A stretch of DNA of 64,000 nucleotides from Panorpa germanica (taxonomy: Eukaryota > Arthropoda > Insecta > Mecoptera > Panorpidae), in NCBI GenBank assembly GCA_963678705.1, contig OY783211.1, positions 9,624,603 to 9,688,602 of the forward strand, given 5' to 3'. A program made the translations under genes and the position numbers. This document shows positions 37,261-51,480 of this stretch, piece by piece; within the stretch, counting starts at the first letter, position 1; each line of letters begins with the position of its first letter. The notes under the pieces are model-generated. The model was not told the DNA's origin, made no database searches, and saw only the letters and a list, made by a program, of their open reading frames with translations.

Positions 37261-40200
37261 ATGCCAAAGAAGCCAAATATTTTTGGTGAACATGAAGAAG
37301 ATGTTGTGTCTAATCAGGAGCGAGAAAATGTTCGAACTTTTGTTAAACCTAATTGTAGACGACCTAGAAAGTTAGCTGTACAGGTAACTTCATTAAGGTT
37401 AGAAATACTTTTAAACGTAAATGTTGAATTTATTATGGTTTTGTTTTTCTTTTTACAGGGTCGTTATTTAGTCTTACCTGAAGACTCAATTAACTGTATT
37501 GCAGAACAAGTGTTAGACAATGACATTGAACTTGGACCTGATGTTTTACAAAGACTTTCCGAAGATGCTACATATAGACTATACGAATTGATTGGCGTAT
37601 GTAATTTTGTATAGAAAGATATACTATACATAGTATTGACTTCATTCCAAATTTTATTTTACAGAACATTAAAACTGCTGTTATTCATAGTACCGGAGTG
37701 GTAACATCAACTATTGTTAACGAAGTGCTTGCAACTTCGAATGTTCCTCCGATTCTAGGAAAAGTGGCTGCAAAGTATAGAGATTTAGGCGATGGTGAAC
37801 ATTTAGTAGAAACGGTATTTCGTAATCGTTTTGCAATGATTATAATTATAACACTATTTCACAAAACTTAAATTCTCCAGGACCCAAGAATTGATATTAT
37901 GAGGTTAATTTTAAATGATGTGAAACTGAAACAACCTGGTAGTTTTGCAATGCGTGTTATACCTCATGTCTTACCTAAAGATGTCGACACACTTCGAGCA
38001 TTTTATACTAAATGGTCTAGAGGTACAAGTACATTCTTTTATTAAAGTAACTCGAAAAGCTTCAATTGTGCCATCCGTTAGTTACGTTTTCAGATCATCA
38101 CTATATTATTAAATTAAATGAAATTCTGAATTTGATCTCTCATTGTCTTATTTTATAAGTAAGTATTCATGTAATCTTACTTTTAGCTATACTATGTGGA
38201 ACAAGGAACCAGTTTCAGTATTCTGTATTTACCCTGAAGACTTTTATAAAATACGATCCAGTAGTTTCGAATTTCCTAACATTAGCTGTATTAATACTAA
38301 ATCTATGCAACAATAGCGGTTGTCATGAAAAACCCTTTTCTAACGTACAACAAGAACATAATCATTGGTTATTACGCAGAGTTTTGCTGCTGGTTGAAGC
38401 CATTGCGAGTAATATAGAATTTGCTGAACTTAGTAACTTAAGAGTACAGGTAACTATATTAAATTTTATAGTTTAATTTTTAACAGAACAATAATCTCTT
38501 AACTAAAAATATTGTTAAATAATTATAAACTAACCAAAATGAAAATGTAGATGTACATCTCCAACCCTAATAATAACAGAATATAAATGTTTTGTTGTTA
38601 CTTAAAAAAATCAAACTTAAATACTAATAGCTTAAATACCATATAGATAAAACTCATATATTATAAATAAAGCTCATAGTTGTAGTATTTATTCTTAAAT
38701 ATTTTTTTATTATTATTATTATTATTTATCTATTAAAATTTATGTACTATCAAATCTAATGATATTGAGTAAATTTTGTGACACTGAACCATTGGCTTGT
38801 GAGTAATGGATCCAGTGATCCACTCTTAAAACATTAATAAGCAATATCAATTATAACAAAAAATTATGCGAAATCTTAATGAATTCTATAACTCTAGAAC
38901 TAAAAGTCAAATTCAAAACTTCAAAAGCATCCTTAATATTAAAATTAGAATTACAGCAGAGTTGAGATATTGACGAGTTTGAAAGTTGTTGTGTTCAATT
39001 GATTATATGCAATGTATATTCATGAATTTATTAGGCAGCGATGTGGTTCAGAGTAATGTAGTCTATCTTATGCGTCCCATAAGAATTGATTCTGCATGTT
39101 TCTCAGTCGAATAAATCATAAAAAATAAGAAGACTAGTATTAGAAGATACTTCAGACGCCTTACTGTTTCTTCACTCAAATTTACACAAATTAGCAAGTA
39201 ATTTACTGATTTAGATTTTCAATTTTTCTAGTTATTCAAAATTTCAAAAGCATCCTTAATATTAAAATTAGAATAACAGCAGAGTTGAGATATTGACGAG
39301 TTTTAAAATTGTTGTGTTTAATTGAGACTGATTACGGTTTTTATTCCTCATTCTAAATATTCTTTAATAACAGAGCTTTATTTACTTTGGGTACGTTTTA
39401 TTTTTATGTTTAATGAAAGGAAGGGGTACCATAATTTATTTTAAGATTCGTAACTTAGTATTTTTAAATTGATTAGTGATTACTGAGTTCTTGTTTCAAA
39501 TTACAAATTTTACAGTCCTAAGTTTTTAATATAAAACTTTAAATTTCTACGGCCAAAGAGATGATTAATTTGATTAAATTTTTATTTTATATAATTTTAA
39601 TACTATATTAAACCAGTAGCATAATTAAAGACTAATGGAACAATTGTATTTTACAGTTAACTCATTTGGTTCACGAGCTATTAAGAATCCTACTCCTGAA
39701 AATAAGGTTTGTAAAAATAATCAAGAAACCGAAGGGAAAACTAATGAATAACACAGATATTAAAACAATAAAAAAGCCAATCAGAAAACCAAATAACAAA
39801 ACAAGCAGAATAACAAAGAAAATGACAAACAATAAAGCGAAGAAAGTAATAAAGAAGAAACTTGTCAAAATAGTCAAAAAGAGTGGAATATCAGAAATTG
39901 CAACAAAACCAAATATTGTCGAAGAATCTCTCAAAAAAAATAATGTCGGACGTGTACCTCAAACTAATGTTCAAAATACTAAAAGGGTGTTCGATGCTAA
40001 TTGTCATCAAGAAATAACCAGCAAAGAAAATTTAATCTGTAAAGTGCTCGGTGCGATAACACGACGGTGGCCATACGCACGTTTTTTGGTGTTAAATTTG
40101 GTTGAAAAGACTTTATTCAATGAAAATACAAGTAGTAAGTAATTATATATATTTACATTTCCGGATTAAGCATTGCAATAGACATTACCGGATTTAGTAC

Positions 40201-41289
40201 TGATTGGGCCATAGCTTGAATCACACTTCCCGTTACCGCAGCTATGTAAATTTTACAAAACAGCAGTTATCTATCAACATAAATTTATGATTTCTGAAGT
40301 TAATGAAACTTTTGATGAAAAATTATATAATGTTACATATTCCATTAATATAGTAATAAAATATTTTTAATGTCTTCTGGGTGTATTTAAAGACAATTTA
40401 AAACAATTATGTTAAACTTCAGTAAATATTAAACCGTAACGTTACCTGAATATAAACGCAGTGTAAAATATTAGATTAAATATCAGTCACAATTTCTCAG
40501 GCACTCAGTTAGATATCCGGTAAAGATCGGAGTCTTACATTAGGCTTAGTCCGGCACTACTAATGGAGTTTATATGTGTTTTAATTTTAACCTAATTTCT
40601 ATTTAGAAAAATTGTACGACCAAGGATTTATTATTGCTCTAAAGATATTTACATATACTGGAATTATAGGAAATGTCAGATTTTGGTCTGTTATTTTACC
40701 AAAGACTTTTAAATCTATGAGCCAAGACACCTTAGCACTTATTATAGTAAGTAAAGACTCGTTACTTTTAAAGATGCATTGTTGCTACTGCTATCATTTC
40801 CATTTGATGTTTCAGAAAGCGGCTCTTAAATTCTACATGTATTTTCCAATTTTTCAAGATGTACATGATATAGACAGATGGCTATATGAAGTTTTAGGAG
40901 ATGCAGTATTACCACTTCGTACTTCACAACTCGAATATCAAATGCAACCTGAAAGGTCAATTTTCAAGCCTAAAATTGAATCAATAAGGAGACATTGCAG
41001 ATTTAAGAAACTGTCAAAAAAAGAAGATAAAAATTCTCTAAATGTTCATTTTGGTTCTAATAATAAAATTATAACAGATAACCGTATAAAACAAATTAAA
41101 TTCAATATTCCAGAATGCAAACAACTTGAAATTAAAGCAAAAAAGACATTTCAGTTTAAACCATTGTACTACGACCGTCCTCCTAATAAGCCGAAAACTC
41201 ATAACTATGTTTTAATAGGCAAAATAATTTGGATTTACATAGATCGGAGAAATACTTATAAGTATGATTTACACGCATTTCATTTATAA
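37261..41289 (+). CDS. Saf6: TAF6-like SAGA subunit (Saf6/TAF6L)
   Basis: Eight exons (37261-37383, 37459-37596, 37665-37814, 37881-38022, 38187-38449, 39657-40134, 40607-40746, 40816-41289) sum to 1908 bases, 635 residues. An N-terminal histone fold starts about residue 42 (GRYLVLPEDSINCIAEQ, then LSEDATYRLYELIG), followed by a TAF6-type HEAT-repeat region (about 140-330: NEVLATSNVPPILG, FAMRVIPHVLPKDVDTL, HNHWLLRRVLLLVEAI). The divergence from canonical TAF6 fits the paralogue used by the SAGA histone acetyltransferase, Saf6 in Drosophila and TAF6L in vertebrates. Its nuclear role is to pair with TAF9 in the SAGA core. A lysine-rich insertion (about 290-345) interrupts the repeats. The acceptor at 40607 would also fit a donor 3 bases upstream of 40134. 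The gene ends 132 bases from the convergent reductase gene. Confidence 0.85.
38450..39656. other. Saf6 intron 5 with a 92-bp direct repeat
   Basis: 38911-39001 and 39234-39325 are near-identical direct copies (tcaaaagcatccttaatatt, then acagcagagttgagatattg) about 230 bases apart. No exon is seen in this 1.2 kb intron. Confidence 0.75.
40135..40606. other. Saf6 intron 6
   Basis: AT-rich, with ccggcac-type MITE-end words near 40160 and 40545 and a block resembling 12600-12800. Probably a decayed small element. No exon seen. Confidence 0.4.
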
Positions 41290-41421
41290 TTTGTTATGGA
41301 TTGTTTGCTTTGTATGAAATTATTTTGTACATGAACTTTTTACATTTTTTTATAAAACATTGAGTCGTTCATGTAAAATATATTTTTTTTATTCACTTTA
41401 AGTATCATTTAGGTGACATTT

Positions 41422-43441
<2,020 letters not shown>

Positions 43442-44390
43442 TATTACTACGCAGCTCGCTTTAGTATCTGACACCAGTGAAACGAAAAGTACGCGGTACG
43501 TTACAACAAGTATATAAATAAATATAATTTATTTATAAGATAAGCATTATCAGGTAACGCAGCTATTGATATGTTTGTCTCCAGTTAATTGTATTTATAC
43601 AGCACTTGCAACACCACAACAACAACACAAACAAATATAGTAAACAAGCTGACCTTGAACTTCTGAACTTTTATTTCAAACTTTTTGTTACTAACACACA
43701 GCAGTCAAATCACTTTAATAAATAATGTACATATATCAAGCATAAATGGCCAATAAAATACCTGTGATTTAAATTTAAATTTTAATAGACATGTAATGGT
43801 TACTTCCGGCTATATACAACAAGTAAATTTTACTTATATATACTTGTATAGTAAAGTGCTACGGTAAAATATGGTATAAGTACAATTATGTTAAAAATAT
43901 ATAATATATAGTACATATACGTGATATATATTTAAATTTTATATAATTTAAGATAAAAGAAACCACTGAAAATACCTTAATAATCAATTCGGAGTTAACA
44001 AATTAAAAATGAGTTAACAACATTAAATTTGAATAATACCGCGCATACATACTTATCACATACCAAATAAATCGCATCATACCAAAATGCATCCACAAAC
44101 CAATGCATCGCATCACAACTTAACTTCAGAGATACTTAACTTGTGACTATTATCTCTGCTTGTGACCAGTGCACTGCCAGTATTGTAACTCAGTAATATA
44201 TCATTGGTATATATACTTATTGGTTTGTATTATGTCGGCCAACAGTCGGTCAATGTTGACACATATTGAACTGTGGTTTGTACCGTTAGTAATCGTTGGT
44301 AATCGTTACGAATTATTATAGACCTAAAGACTTAATAATTGTTTCCAACATTGAGCAGAAATAATTTATACCAAGTAATCGAAATCAACC
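43442..44390. promoter_or_regulatory. Shared upstream region of reductase (-) and RRM gene (+)
   Basis: 949 bases separate two divergent start codons, so this interval must contain both promoters. I see no TATA box that I would trust, only AT-rich sequence and short repeats of catcgcatca-like words near 44065-44120. Confidence 0.4.
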
Positions 44391-44753
44391 ATGTATAATG
44401 AAGGAAATTTCAGACGTTGTAAAGTTTATGTCGGAAATTTAACTGATGATGTAAAAAAGGAACATCTGGAAGAAATGTTTAAACCTATTGGGCCTATTAA
44501 TTCTGTATGGCTATCGTTTTGTCCAAAGGGATTTGCTTTTCTTGATTTCGATGATCCTGACCACGCAGAGGAGGCTTGCACAAAATTCCACGATACAGAG
44601 TTTATGGGACAGAAACTTGAAGTTCTAATTTGTGGAAAAAAACGTAGTGAAGTAAATTCTGAAGATAATTATAGTAGTGAAAATAGTGAACGTAGTGAAG
44701 ATAATTCTGAAGTAATTCATAATTTAAACATTCCACAGAATGCTACAAATTAG
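44391..44753 (+). CDS. Intronless single-RRM RNA-binding protein, SRSF3/Rbp1-like
   Basis: A single uninterrupted frame of 120 residues. One RNA recognition motif spans about 10-82, with RNP2 KVYVGNL (11-17) and RNP1 KGFAFLDF (46-53). The closest family is the small SR proteins (SRSF3/SRSF7, Drosophila Rbp1/x16) by the CKVYVGNL start and the VWLSFCPKGFAF spacing. Unlike them, the tail has no arginine-serine dipeptide repeat; it is acidic and serine-rich (SEDNYSSENSERSEDNSE). Lack of introns and loss of the RS tail suggest a retrogene that has diverged, so it may bind RNA without acting as a normal splicing activator. Start context caaccATG is good, and a polyadenylation signal (aataaa) lies about 20 bases after the stop. 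Confidence 0.85.
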   Translation: MYNEGNFRRCKVYVGNLTDDVKKEHLEEMFKPIGPINSVWLSFCPKGFAFLDFDDPDHAEEACTKFHDTEFMGQKLEVLICGKKRSEVNSEDNYSSENSERSEDNSEVIHNLNIPQNATN

Positions 44754-45057
44754 GACATTTAATATTCGGTAATAAAATGGTTTACCACGCGTGTCTTATT
44801 AAATATTACTAATTAAGAACCAAAATTTTATTTAAATGTACTTTTAATATTAAGAACAAATAATAATAAACCAACATAAAATACACAATTTGTAATTATT
44901 TTATTTAGATGTTTGATGGACTAGACGTTTGAACGAATGAACTTATTAACAGAGTAGAAGTAATTTCAATATTCACATTTAAGTTGCATTAAAAAAAAAA
45001 AAACAAATAAGCCAAATGTAAATTTCATGCTACTGTAAGAGATATTTATAATTATAA
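44754..45057. other. 3' flank of the RRM gene
   Basis: AT-rich with an A-run near 44990. This is the convergent spacer between the RRM gene and the BTB gene, up to the MITE at 45058. Confidence 0.45.
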
Positions 45058-45248
45058 TTCAAATTACGAGAGTTCGGCGGTAACTCAACAAATTGTGGGG
45101 TACAAACTGCTGATATAACTAAAAAGCTTATTATTCTATAATGTATATAGAAACGAATAAGATAAATTTCATTATCGTATTATAGATTTATACCGCTCTT
45201 ATAATCTCTTTTAAGTATTAATCGCCGCCGAACTATCGTGATTTGAAC
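45058..45248. mobile_element. MITE with ACGAGAGTTCGGCGG ends, copy 1
   Basis: Left end ttcaaattacgagagttcgg and right end ccgccgaactatcgtgattt are inverted copies. The length is about 190 bp. A second copy is at 59071-59280. Confidence 0.8.
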
Positions 45249-45425
45249 TATATTATAAATTTTGATTCAAATGATTAATTTCATAGAAAATGACTAATAT
45301 AGATCTACTATTTTACACAGTATCATCATTTACTATCATATTGATAATGTTATGGTGACTACTCTTTTGATCCTTTCAAAATGACTGCGCAATAGAAACT
45401 GATTTTGTAGTTTATTTCAACAAAA

Positions 45426-47601
45426 TTAATCTGATTGGTTCATTTCTTCTTTTACACGGTCTAGTTCGTCAGGTGCAGGTTCCAAATTAGACATTACACT
45501 TATATTATCATCATCGTCCGATATATGTTCGACTTTTATTTTTATATTTTCCTCTTTAATATCAAAACTATCAATTTGATCATAATTTCTGTTATCACAT
45601 TCTTTAACTTTTTTTACTGGTTGTTTTGAGGAACCTGCCATGCTTACCATTCCAGATGGAACTATCAAATTAAACAAAGAGCCAACAGCAGTTCGATTAG
45701 AAGTGGATTGTTGTAGTGTTTCAGTATTAATTATTTTTATCGGTTTTTGTTTTAAAGGTGGTGGATTATGATCCACATTCTGCGTTTTACGATTGCATGG
45801 TTCATGTGAAGTAAGTCGAGGGAATTTTGTTTCAAGTGCTAAGTTCAGAGGAGGTTCCTGTTTCCTTTTGTTGCTTGTTGAGTTTTGATTAATAATCAAT
45901 ATTTGTCTTGTCATTGGTGGTTCTGGAGAATTTTTTGTTTTTTCCTATAAAAAATTATTTTTAGTTAGTTACACATTTGTTAGTACAATATTGAATAACG
46001 ATTTACTGATTATTTAAAAATATTCTCTTAAAATCAACAACAAATATTTACTTCATATGATTGATTCGCATCCCACTGAAGTCCCTTTACTTTTAAAAGG
46101 GAACCAATATTCATAAACATGGAAAGTTTATCTGCAGCCAATTGAACTTCACCAGTATACATAAATTGTAGAATAGCTTTAAAGGAAGTGAATTCTACAT
46201 CCTAAAACAATTACGAAATATGAATATTTATTTCTCAACATTTTACATACATAGGCACTATATCAAAATATTATAAAAAATGGTAAACTCTTATACAGGT
46301 ATGTATAAATCGACTCATGCATAATACATAAACAGTGGGTACCTTTAAAATAACAATTGGATGTTGACATGGATTAGCTTTGAAGAGATCCCTGAAATAA
46401 TCACTGCATACAGATAAAACTAATTTGTGTGCCTGTATAAAATGTCCTTCCATTGCTATAGTAACGTCCACTAAATCACTATTTTCCAATAATGAGTTGA
46501 ACCCAGTAGAAAATGCGTTCGAAAAATTATTCCACTGTAAATTATACATGTCGCTTTGCTTTTTGGTTTGCAATATATTTGATGCCGGTTGTACAGGTAT
46601 TATTGGTGGTGCAGTGCCTCCTGAGATTTCTCCAAGTTTGAGTTGAAAACCTTGAATATTAGCTGCCTTCTACAATAGAAAATTAATTTATTGAATGTTT
46701 GCACAATATTTTAAATATTTTAGTCTAGGAAATAATACACCTTATAAAGAAAAATGTTTCTCCTCGACAAAAAATAAAATCTAAGGTGTGACGGTTTATT
46801 TCTAGAAAGTACTGTTTTTGAATGACTTTTTTAATTTTAAAATAATCATCTCCGGCAGTAATATGTTTTACATTATTGTTCAAAATTTGTAAATGGATGT
46901 TAGTAGCTATTAACACTCTACAATTGTAAAAATGAGCTTTTAAAAAAGTAAAGAAAATTTGGTTTCATTTTACCTACCCTTATTTTACCTTTTATTTTAA
47001 TGACATTAAGAGGTGTATATTTTGTTTAATAATTTAATTACATCAACAATAAGCGTTCAATGTTTCCAAATGTACGAGTATAAAGTTATTCCTTTTAAAT
47101 ACTAATTACCCCCAAAATTAAAATGCAACAGTTTGAACAAAAAAGTCTCATTAAATGTAAAATATACATAAATATCTTTAGTACCGTCTCTTCAGATTCG
47201 TTTATAAATTCATGTGGAAAAATTTTAGCAATTGTCCAATCCATTTCAGTTGGTTTTCCATTTATTTCTCCGCTGAAAGTAGCAGGATCATCCACTACTC
47301 CCATGTGCGCTCGTACTAATCTGTAATTAAGTATATTCGCTTTGGCAGTACCCTTCATTCGATGCCACATTTCCTTAATACGGCTCGGTTGCCTAACTAC
47401 ATTGTTTCGGGCCAGCTCATTACTAATATCTTGCCAGGCCTGAGCTTTCCTTTTAAGAGTAGTATCGACACAACTTTTAGCTTCTACTATTTGAAAATTT
47501 GGAATTATAGACAACAGTAACTCTTTTTCGCGGTTCGTCCAATTATCGGATCTTGTACGTTTTTTATTAAAGCGTTCGTTTGAACCTCTGTGTAAACTCA
47601 T
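45426..47601 (-). CDS. Myb/SANT-like plus BTB domain nuclear protein
   Basis: Exons 47601-47185, 46669-46343, 46201-46052 and 45944-45426 are all phase 0 and total 1413 bases, 470 residues. Residues about 18-90 (DNWTNREKELLLSIIPNF, then WQDISNELARNN and IKEMWHRMKGTAK) form a Myb/SANT-like DNA-binding domain of the Zeste/FSBP type. Residues about 180-295 form an insect BTB domain (YNLQWNNFSNAF, DLVDVTIAMEGHFIQAHK, LSVCSDYFRDLF, FKAILQFMYTGEV). The C-terminal exon is acidic and disordered with KQKPIKIIN and a KVEHISDDDD stretch; the IKVEH core resembles a sumoylation motif. It probably binds DNA and oligomerises through BTB, acting in chromatin or transcription. An internal Met (residue 180) at the BTB start means a shorter protein without the Myb part is possible; exon 1 could also be a separate gene. 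Confidence 0.82.
46670..47184. other. Intron 1 of the Myb-BTB gene
   Basis: 515 bases separate the Myb-like exon from the BTB exon. I see no second promoter or polyadenylation signal that would clearly split the gene, but I cannot exclude one. Confidence 0.4.
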
Positions 47602-48230
47602 TACATATAACGTTAATTAAATCGATACGCTTTAAAATTATATTTCTAATAAAGTTTAGGTTATTATTATAATTAAATACAATACTGGGCACTCCAACAA
47701 TTCTTTAACTACGTTAAAATTAAATAATTTCACATAGAACAATTTTACTGAAATAATACTAAACAATAATTGACAGAGTGGACATTTTTTAATAAACCTT
47801 TACGAGGAACTACTAGAGGTATGATAAGTTCGTGTTTAACTAATAAAGCCCCATTAAAAATGGCTACCGAATCAATAATTCAAGATATCAAGCCGCGCAT
47901 TATTCAAATACTCTCAGGCAGTGTTCATTGAATTTTTATATATAAGTTGCCGAAAATATTATATAAATACTGCTCTCATATTGAAACAAATTACTTGCGA
48001 CGTCAATTGTTTCAGTTGAAAGTATTCGAGTTGTTTTGCATTAGCACACTTTATCTGGAGATGAAGCTTTTATTTTAATTTTTATCAATATATATTATAT
48101 TTATATTAAAAAGTTATTCAGACCTTGCATCAAATAATAAAACAAACTGTTTTGTAATTTTTTTTATTCACACTAAATAAAAAATATCAAGTTTTTATAA
48201 GAATTATAAAAAACTATTTTCTTATTTAAA
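47602..48230. other. Spacer between MYG1 and Myb-BTB genes
   Basis: AT-rich, with no repeat end recognised. It holds the promoter of the BTB gene and the 3' end of MYG1, which are on the same strand. Confidence 0.45.
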
Positions 48231-49977
48231 TTATGTGTCTAAAAGACTTTTCTGTGCCATTAGCAGAGCACCTTCACGGGTTTTGTTTCCTCCAATGAAA
48301 CCAGTTGCGTGACAAAATATTGAGTCTGGAATACCCGATACTTCTGATAATTTGTCATCACGTAATCCATGCCAACTTTTTGAAAGAGTTTTTCTAAATA
48401 AAAAGAAATAAATATATGAGGTATGTTTAATTTTAACAAGTCTTATTCTAAATTGCTAATACTTTAAAATTAAGGTTTTATTCTTAATTACTATGTAGTG
48501 TTCTAGAAATGTAGAGTTAGAGAAAAATATCTGATGCAAATGGATCTTTAAGAAAAGTCAAGGGGATGTGTTTTTAATGTTTTATGTATGCATACTCGTA
48601 TAGTCTTTGTTGTATAAATGAGATGGCAAATCGTCGGATATGACGTAATACGCATTAGAATTTTTTAAACGTTGAATCCTTCACATAACTATTACTTCTC
48701 ATAACTATTTTGTTATGCAGAGTGTGAAACAAATGTTTGCGAAACTATTGTTATTAGCAGACATTTAATCGGTGCAGATAGATATTTTGCTTATGTTAGG
48801 TAATCCTCGCAAAAATTACTTTAATTAATATAAAAACCTTGTTCCTTTAGTGAGGATATTGTTAGTTAATTTGATAAGTTACAAGTACCTGCTTACAAAA
48901 CTCCCAGGGCTAACTGGAACTGTCATAGCTCTCCATGAATTTGGTTTATCGTTAAATATAACATACTTGATAAGTCCTTCTATACCCATTTCTTTTTCTA
49001 AATCAAATAAATGTTCTTTCCAAGGAAATCCACCAGTAAATTCAACAATCTCTCCGGAAGAGTCAACCTCCATACGTCTTTCAAGTGCTTGTCTCACAAG
49101 AGTTCTTGCAGGCCACCACACTGTTGCATAAAAAATTATTTTATCAACTAATTCTTCACCTGCGAAATTTGATGCTTTTTCAAATATAGAATCTATTTCG
49201 ATTGTTCCAGTTGAATTCCATGAAGGATTAAAATTTCCCACTCTAGAACTGAGATTAGTTGATATTCTGTACGTTGGCTCTCCATCATACATTGGTACCC
49301 CATTATCAATAGCATCAATTTCCTGAATGAAATTTTGATATACTTTAAAATAAATATTTTTTAAAGCAACTTCATCAAGAACAAGATCTTTACGTTTCTT
49401 TAAAACAGTTTGTATAACGGAATCCCCAAAGTAAACATAAATTAAACCAGCAGAACTTAATCTATAAGAAAAATATAAATATTTGAAAACAATTTCATAG
49501 CAATTTTGATTTGAATACTACTTGTTAGACCAACCTTATTCCCCATTCTGATCCAAACTCTGACCGCAATGAACTGAAAGTTTCTTTAAATTCTTTTTGA
49601 TGGTGATCATAACGATGTGTTCCCCTATCAAATACAGCCCCTACGTCTACTACAATGTCACATTGTTCAAGTAATTTTGAATCTCTTGTACGTACGATTT
49701 TTGCATCAGAATATTTGTCTAGTTGTTTTAACATAAAACATGCTAAAGCCTCATCACAGTGAAATGCACCGTCATGAGTACCAATTGTAATATCATGTTT
49801 GGGTTTCTTTGAAGACATTGATTCATTATAATCAACCATGGTTTTGTAAGTTTTCCAAAGCAATAATTTAAAATGCTGCTTTTCCTGAATCGTGTTCAAC
49901 AAATATTTTGAGGTTATACTTTGACAACTTTGACTTAATAGCCCAAGAGCATACCTTGAAGATAAACGTGCAGCCAT
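48231..49977 (-). CDS. Myg1: MYG1 family exonuclease
   Basis: Exons 49977-49535, 49461-48889 and 48393-48231 sum to 1179 bases, 392 residues, normal for MYG1. Diagnostic motifs: GTHDGAFHCDE (66-76), VVDVGAVFD, YDHHQKEF with the DHH metal ligands (123-130), WWPARTLVRQAL, GGFPWKEHLFDLE and the C-terminal PDSIFCHATGFIGG. MYG1 is a DHH-type 3'-5' RNA exonuclease reported in nucleolus and mitochondria, where it processes pre-rRNA and mitochondrial transcripts. The first 30 residues (MAARLSSRYALGLLSQ...) lack acidic residues and are arginine- and serine-containing, like a mitochondrial presequence; a second Met at about residue 47 could serve a non-mitochondrial form. All introns interrupt AGA codons at phase 2. 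Confidence 0.95.
48394..48888. other. MYG1 intron 2
   Basis: 495 bases. Near 48600 the phrase ctttgttgtataaatgagat resembles the internal motif of the GGGCTTGTGTCC MITE family, so a decayed copy is likely. Confidence 0.4.
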
Positions 49978-50479
49978 CTATAATTTCAAGCGTCTGCATC
50001 TATTATATATCATTTTCTACTTTATCGGTAAAGGATATATTGTTACCTATTTTTACCAGAGAAGAAGTTAGTATCACTAGCAGACGTCAGAGAAAGAAGT
50101 TATATAATATAGGCTGATTCATAATTCTTTAGCATAATTCTGGCAGTAGTCACTCGTAGCTTTATATTAAAATAATTTACGTAGCTATCCTCTAGCACCC
50201 TCTCTTGAGGGAGGGCACCGGGGCAGTAACCCTGCCTACCCTCTCGCAAATGCAGGCCTGATTATAATAACAGCCAAACACACATTCTATTGCCATTAAC
50301 AATGGTCATTGTTATTCTCATACGCTGTTGCCACTTTATAGTATTTACAAACAATTCTTAATAACAGCGTTGGCAGAGGTGAAATGCCACTGTTACAAAA
50401 CGAACTAATATATTAAAATCCAGTCTTTGCGCAATATATTATTCCAGCTAAACACAAAACATGGATGTTACCGTACCGT
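49978..50479. other. MYG1 upstream region
   Basis: It holds the MYG1 promoter (not resolved) and a GC-rich fragment at 50184-50265 (ctcttgagggagggcaccgg) that looks like part of an unidentified mobile element. Confidence 0.4.
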
Positions 50480-51480
50480 ATTGTTTTTCAAAAGTTTTAA
50501 AAAATCATGCATTAGAATTTTGAAAAAATTTAGGAGTAAATAAAAATGCCTAATATAAACTAATAAACTAATTTAAAAAATACATAGCACATTGTTTTGT
50601 ATTCGAGATATAATAATGGGCTTGTGTCCTCATTTTTTAGTGTGCGATTTTTCAATTGTTGATTGAAATTGATGTTAATAAATGTGTATAGGCGTGTCTA
50701 TTTTACTAAATATCTAAATATTGACGGAGATATAGCAATTAAAAGTTTGAATTGTAGTTTTAGCGCTAGAAATGGTCGGCCACATTTGTATGACGTGAAA
50801 TGCATTTTAACGTCAGTTATTTGTTGAGTAGGTCAGTGCTGTGCTAATGTTTTGTAGCTGTTGGTAGTCGAAATAATCAAGTCAAGTCAAAGAATAATAA
50901 GTTTTTATTTTATTTATCCCTGTTAAGGCAGACATAATATTGAAATTTTATTGTTCCTTGAAATAGCTGTAAATAATATTTGATATTTTGATATATAAAT
51001 ACATATAGCAGAGATTTATGAGCTGTAAGGTTGGTAACCTTACACAAGGATTGTGATGTCACATGCACTTGGAATGTGTACAACGTTGAATCCCTTTAAT
51101 AATTAAAGAGTCAAAATGACTTTTTTAATTGTTAATATCTCTTAACATATAAGGAGTTATTAAAAAATAATTGAACATTTGAGGTTCTAGTAACCCACTT
51201 TATCCATATATAGTACACTTTTATAGAAATTAAGGCATAGGACACAAGCCCATTTAAAATATCATTTATTAAAATTTCACCACGTCTTTTCATGGTCAAT
51301 GGTGATTCGGCAACACTGCGCGCAAAATTAACTTAAGTATTGTAGAATAAAGAACAGAAATTTGAAATTTTTGATGGTACTAATGCATTTTTAACATTGG
51401 CAGGTTACTGTAATAGAAAATATTTGGTAGTCTGCATGAATTCTTGTATTTCTGACAACAGTAAATGTTCTGACTATACC
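50480..51480 (+). repeat. Dispersed repeat interrupted by a MITE
   Basis: 50480-50614 and about 51275-51480 together match 20930-21240. The left part ends ttttgtattcgagatataat and the right part resumes at tcttttcatggtcaatggtg, with the 640-bp MITE between them. Confidence 0.7.
50615..51254 (+). mobile_element. GGGCTTGTGTCC MITE, complete copy
   Basis: The 16-bp ends aatgggcttgtgtcct and aggacacaagcccatt are perfect inverted repeats. The element is 640 bp with no frame. Relatives in this window are at 35191-35855 (long), 2394-2575, 6086-6425, 29283-29402, 32290-32406, 59560-59925 and 62386-62635 (fragments). Confidence 0.88.

Noticed and set aside
39671..39934. 87-codon minus-strand hydrophobic frame
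   Set aside because: It is the shadow of the lysine-rich region of Saf6 exon 6 on the opposite strand.
48850..49131. 93-codon plus-strand frame
   Set aside because: It lies opposite MYG1 exon 2, whose frame and motifs are secure.
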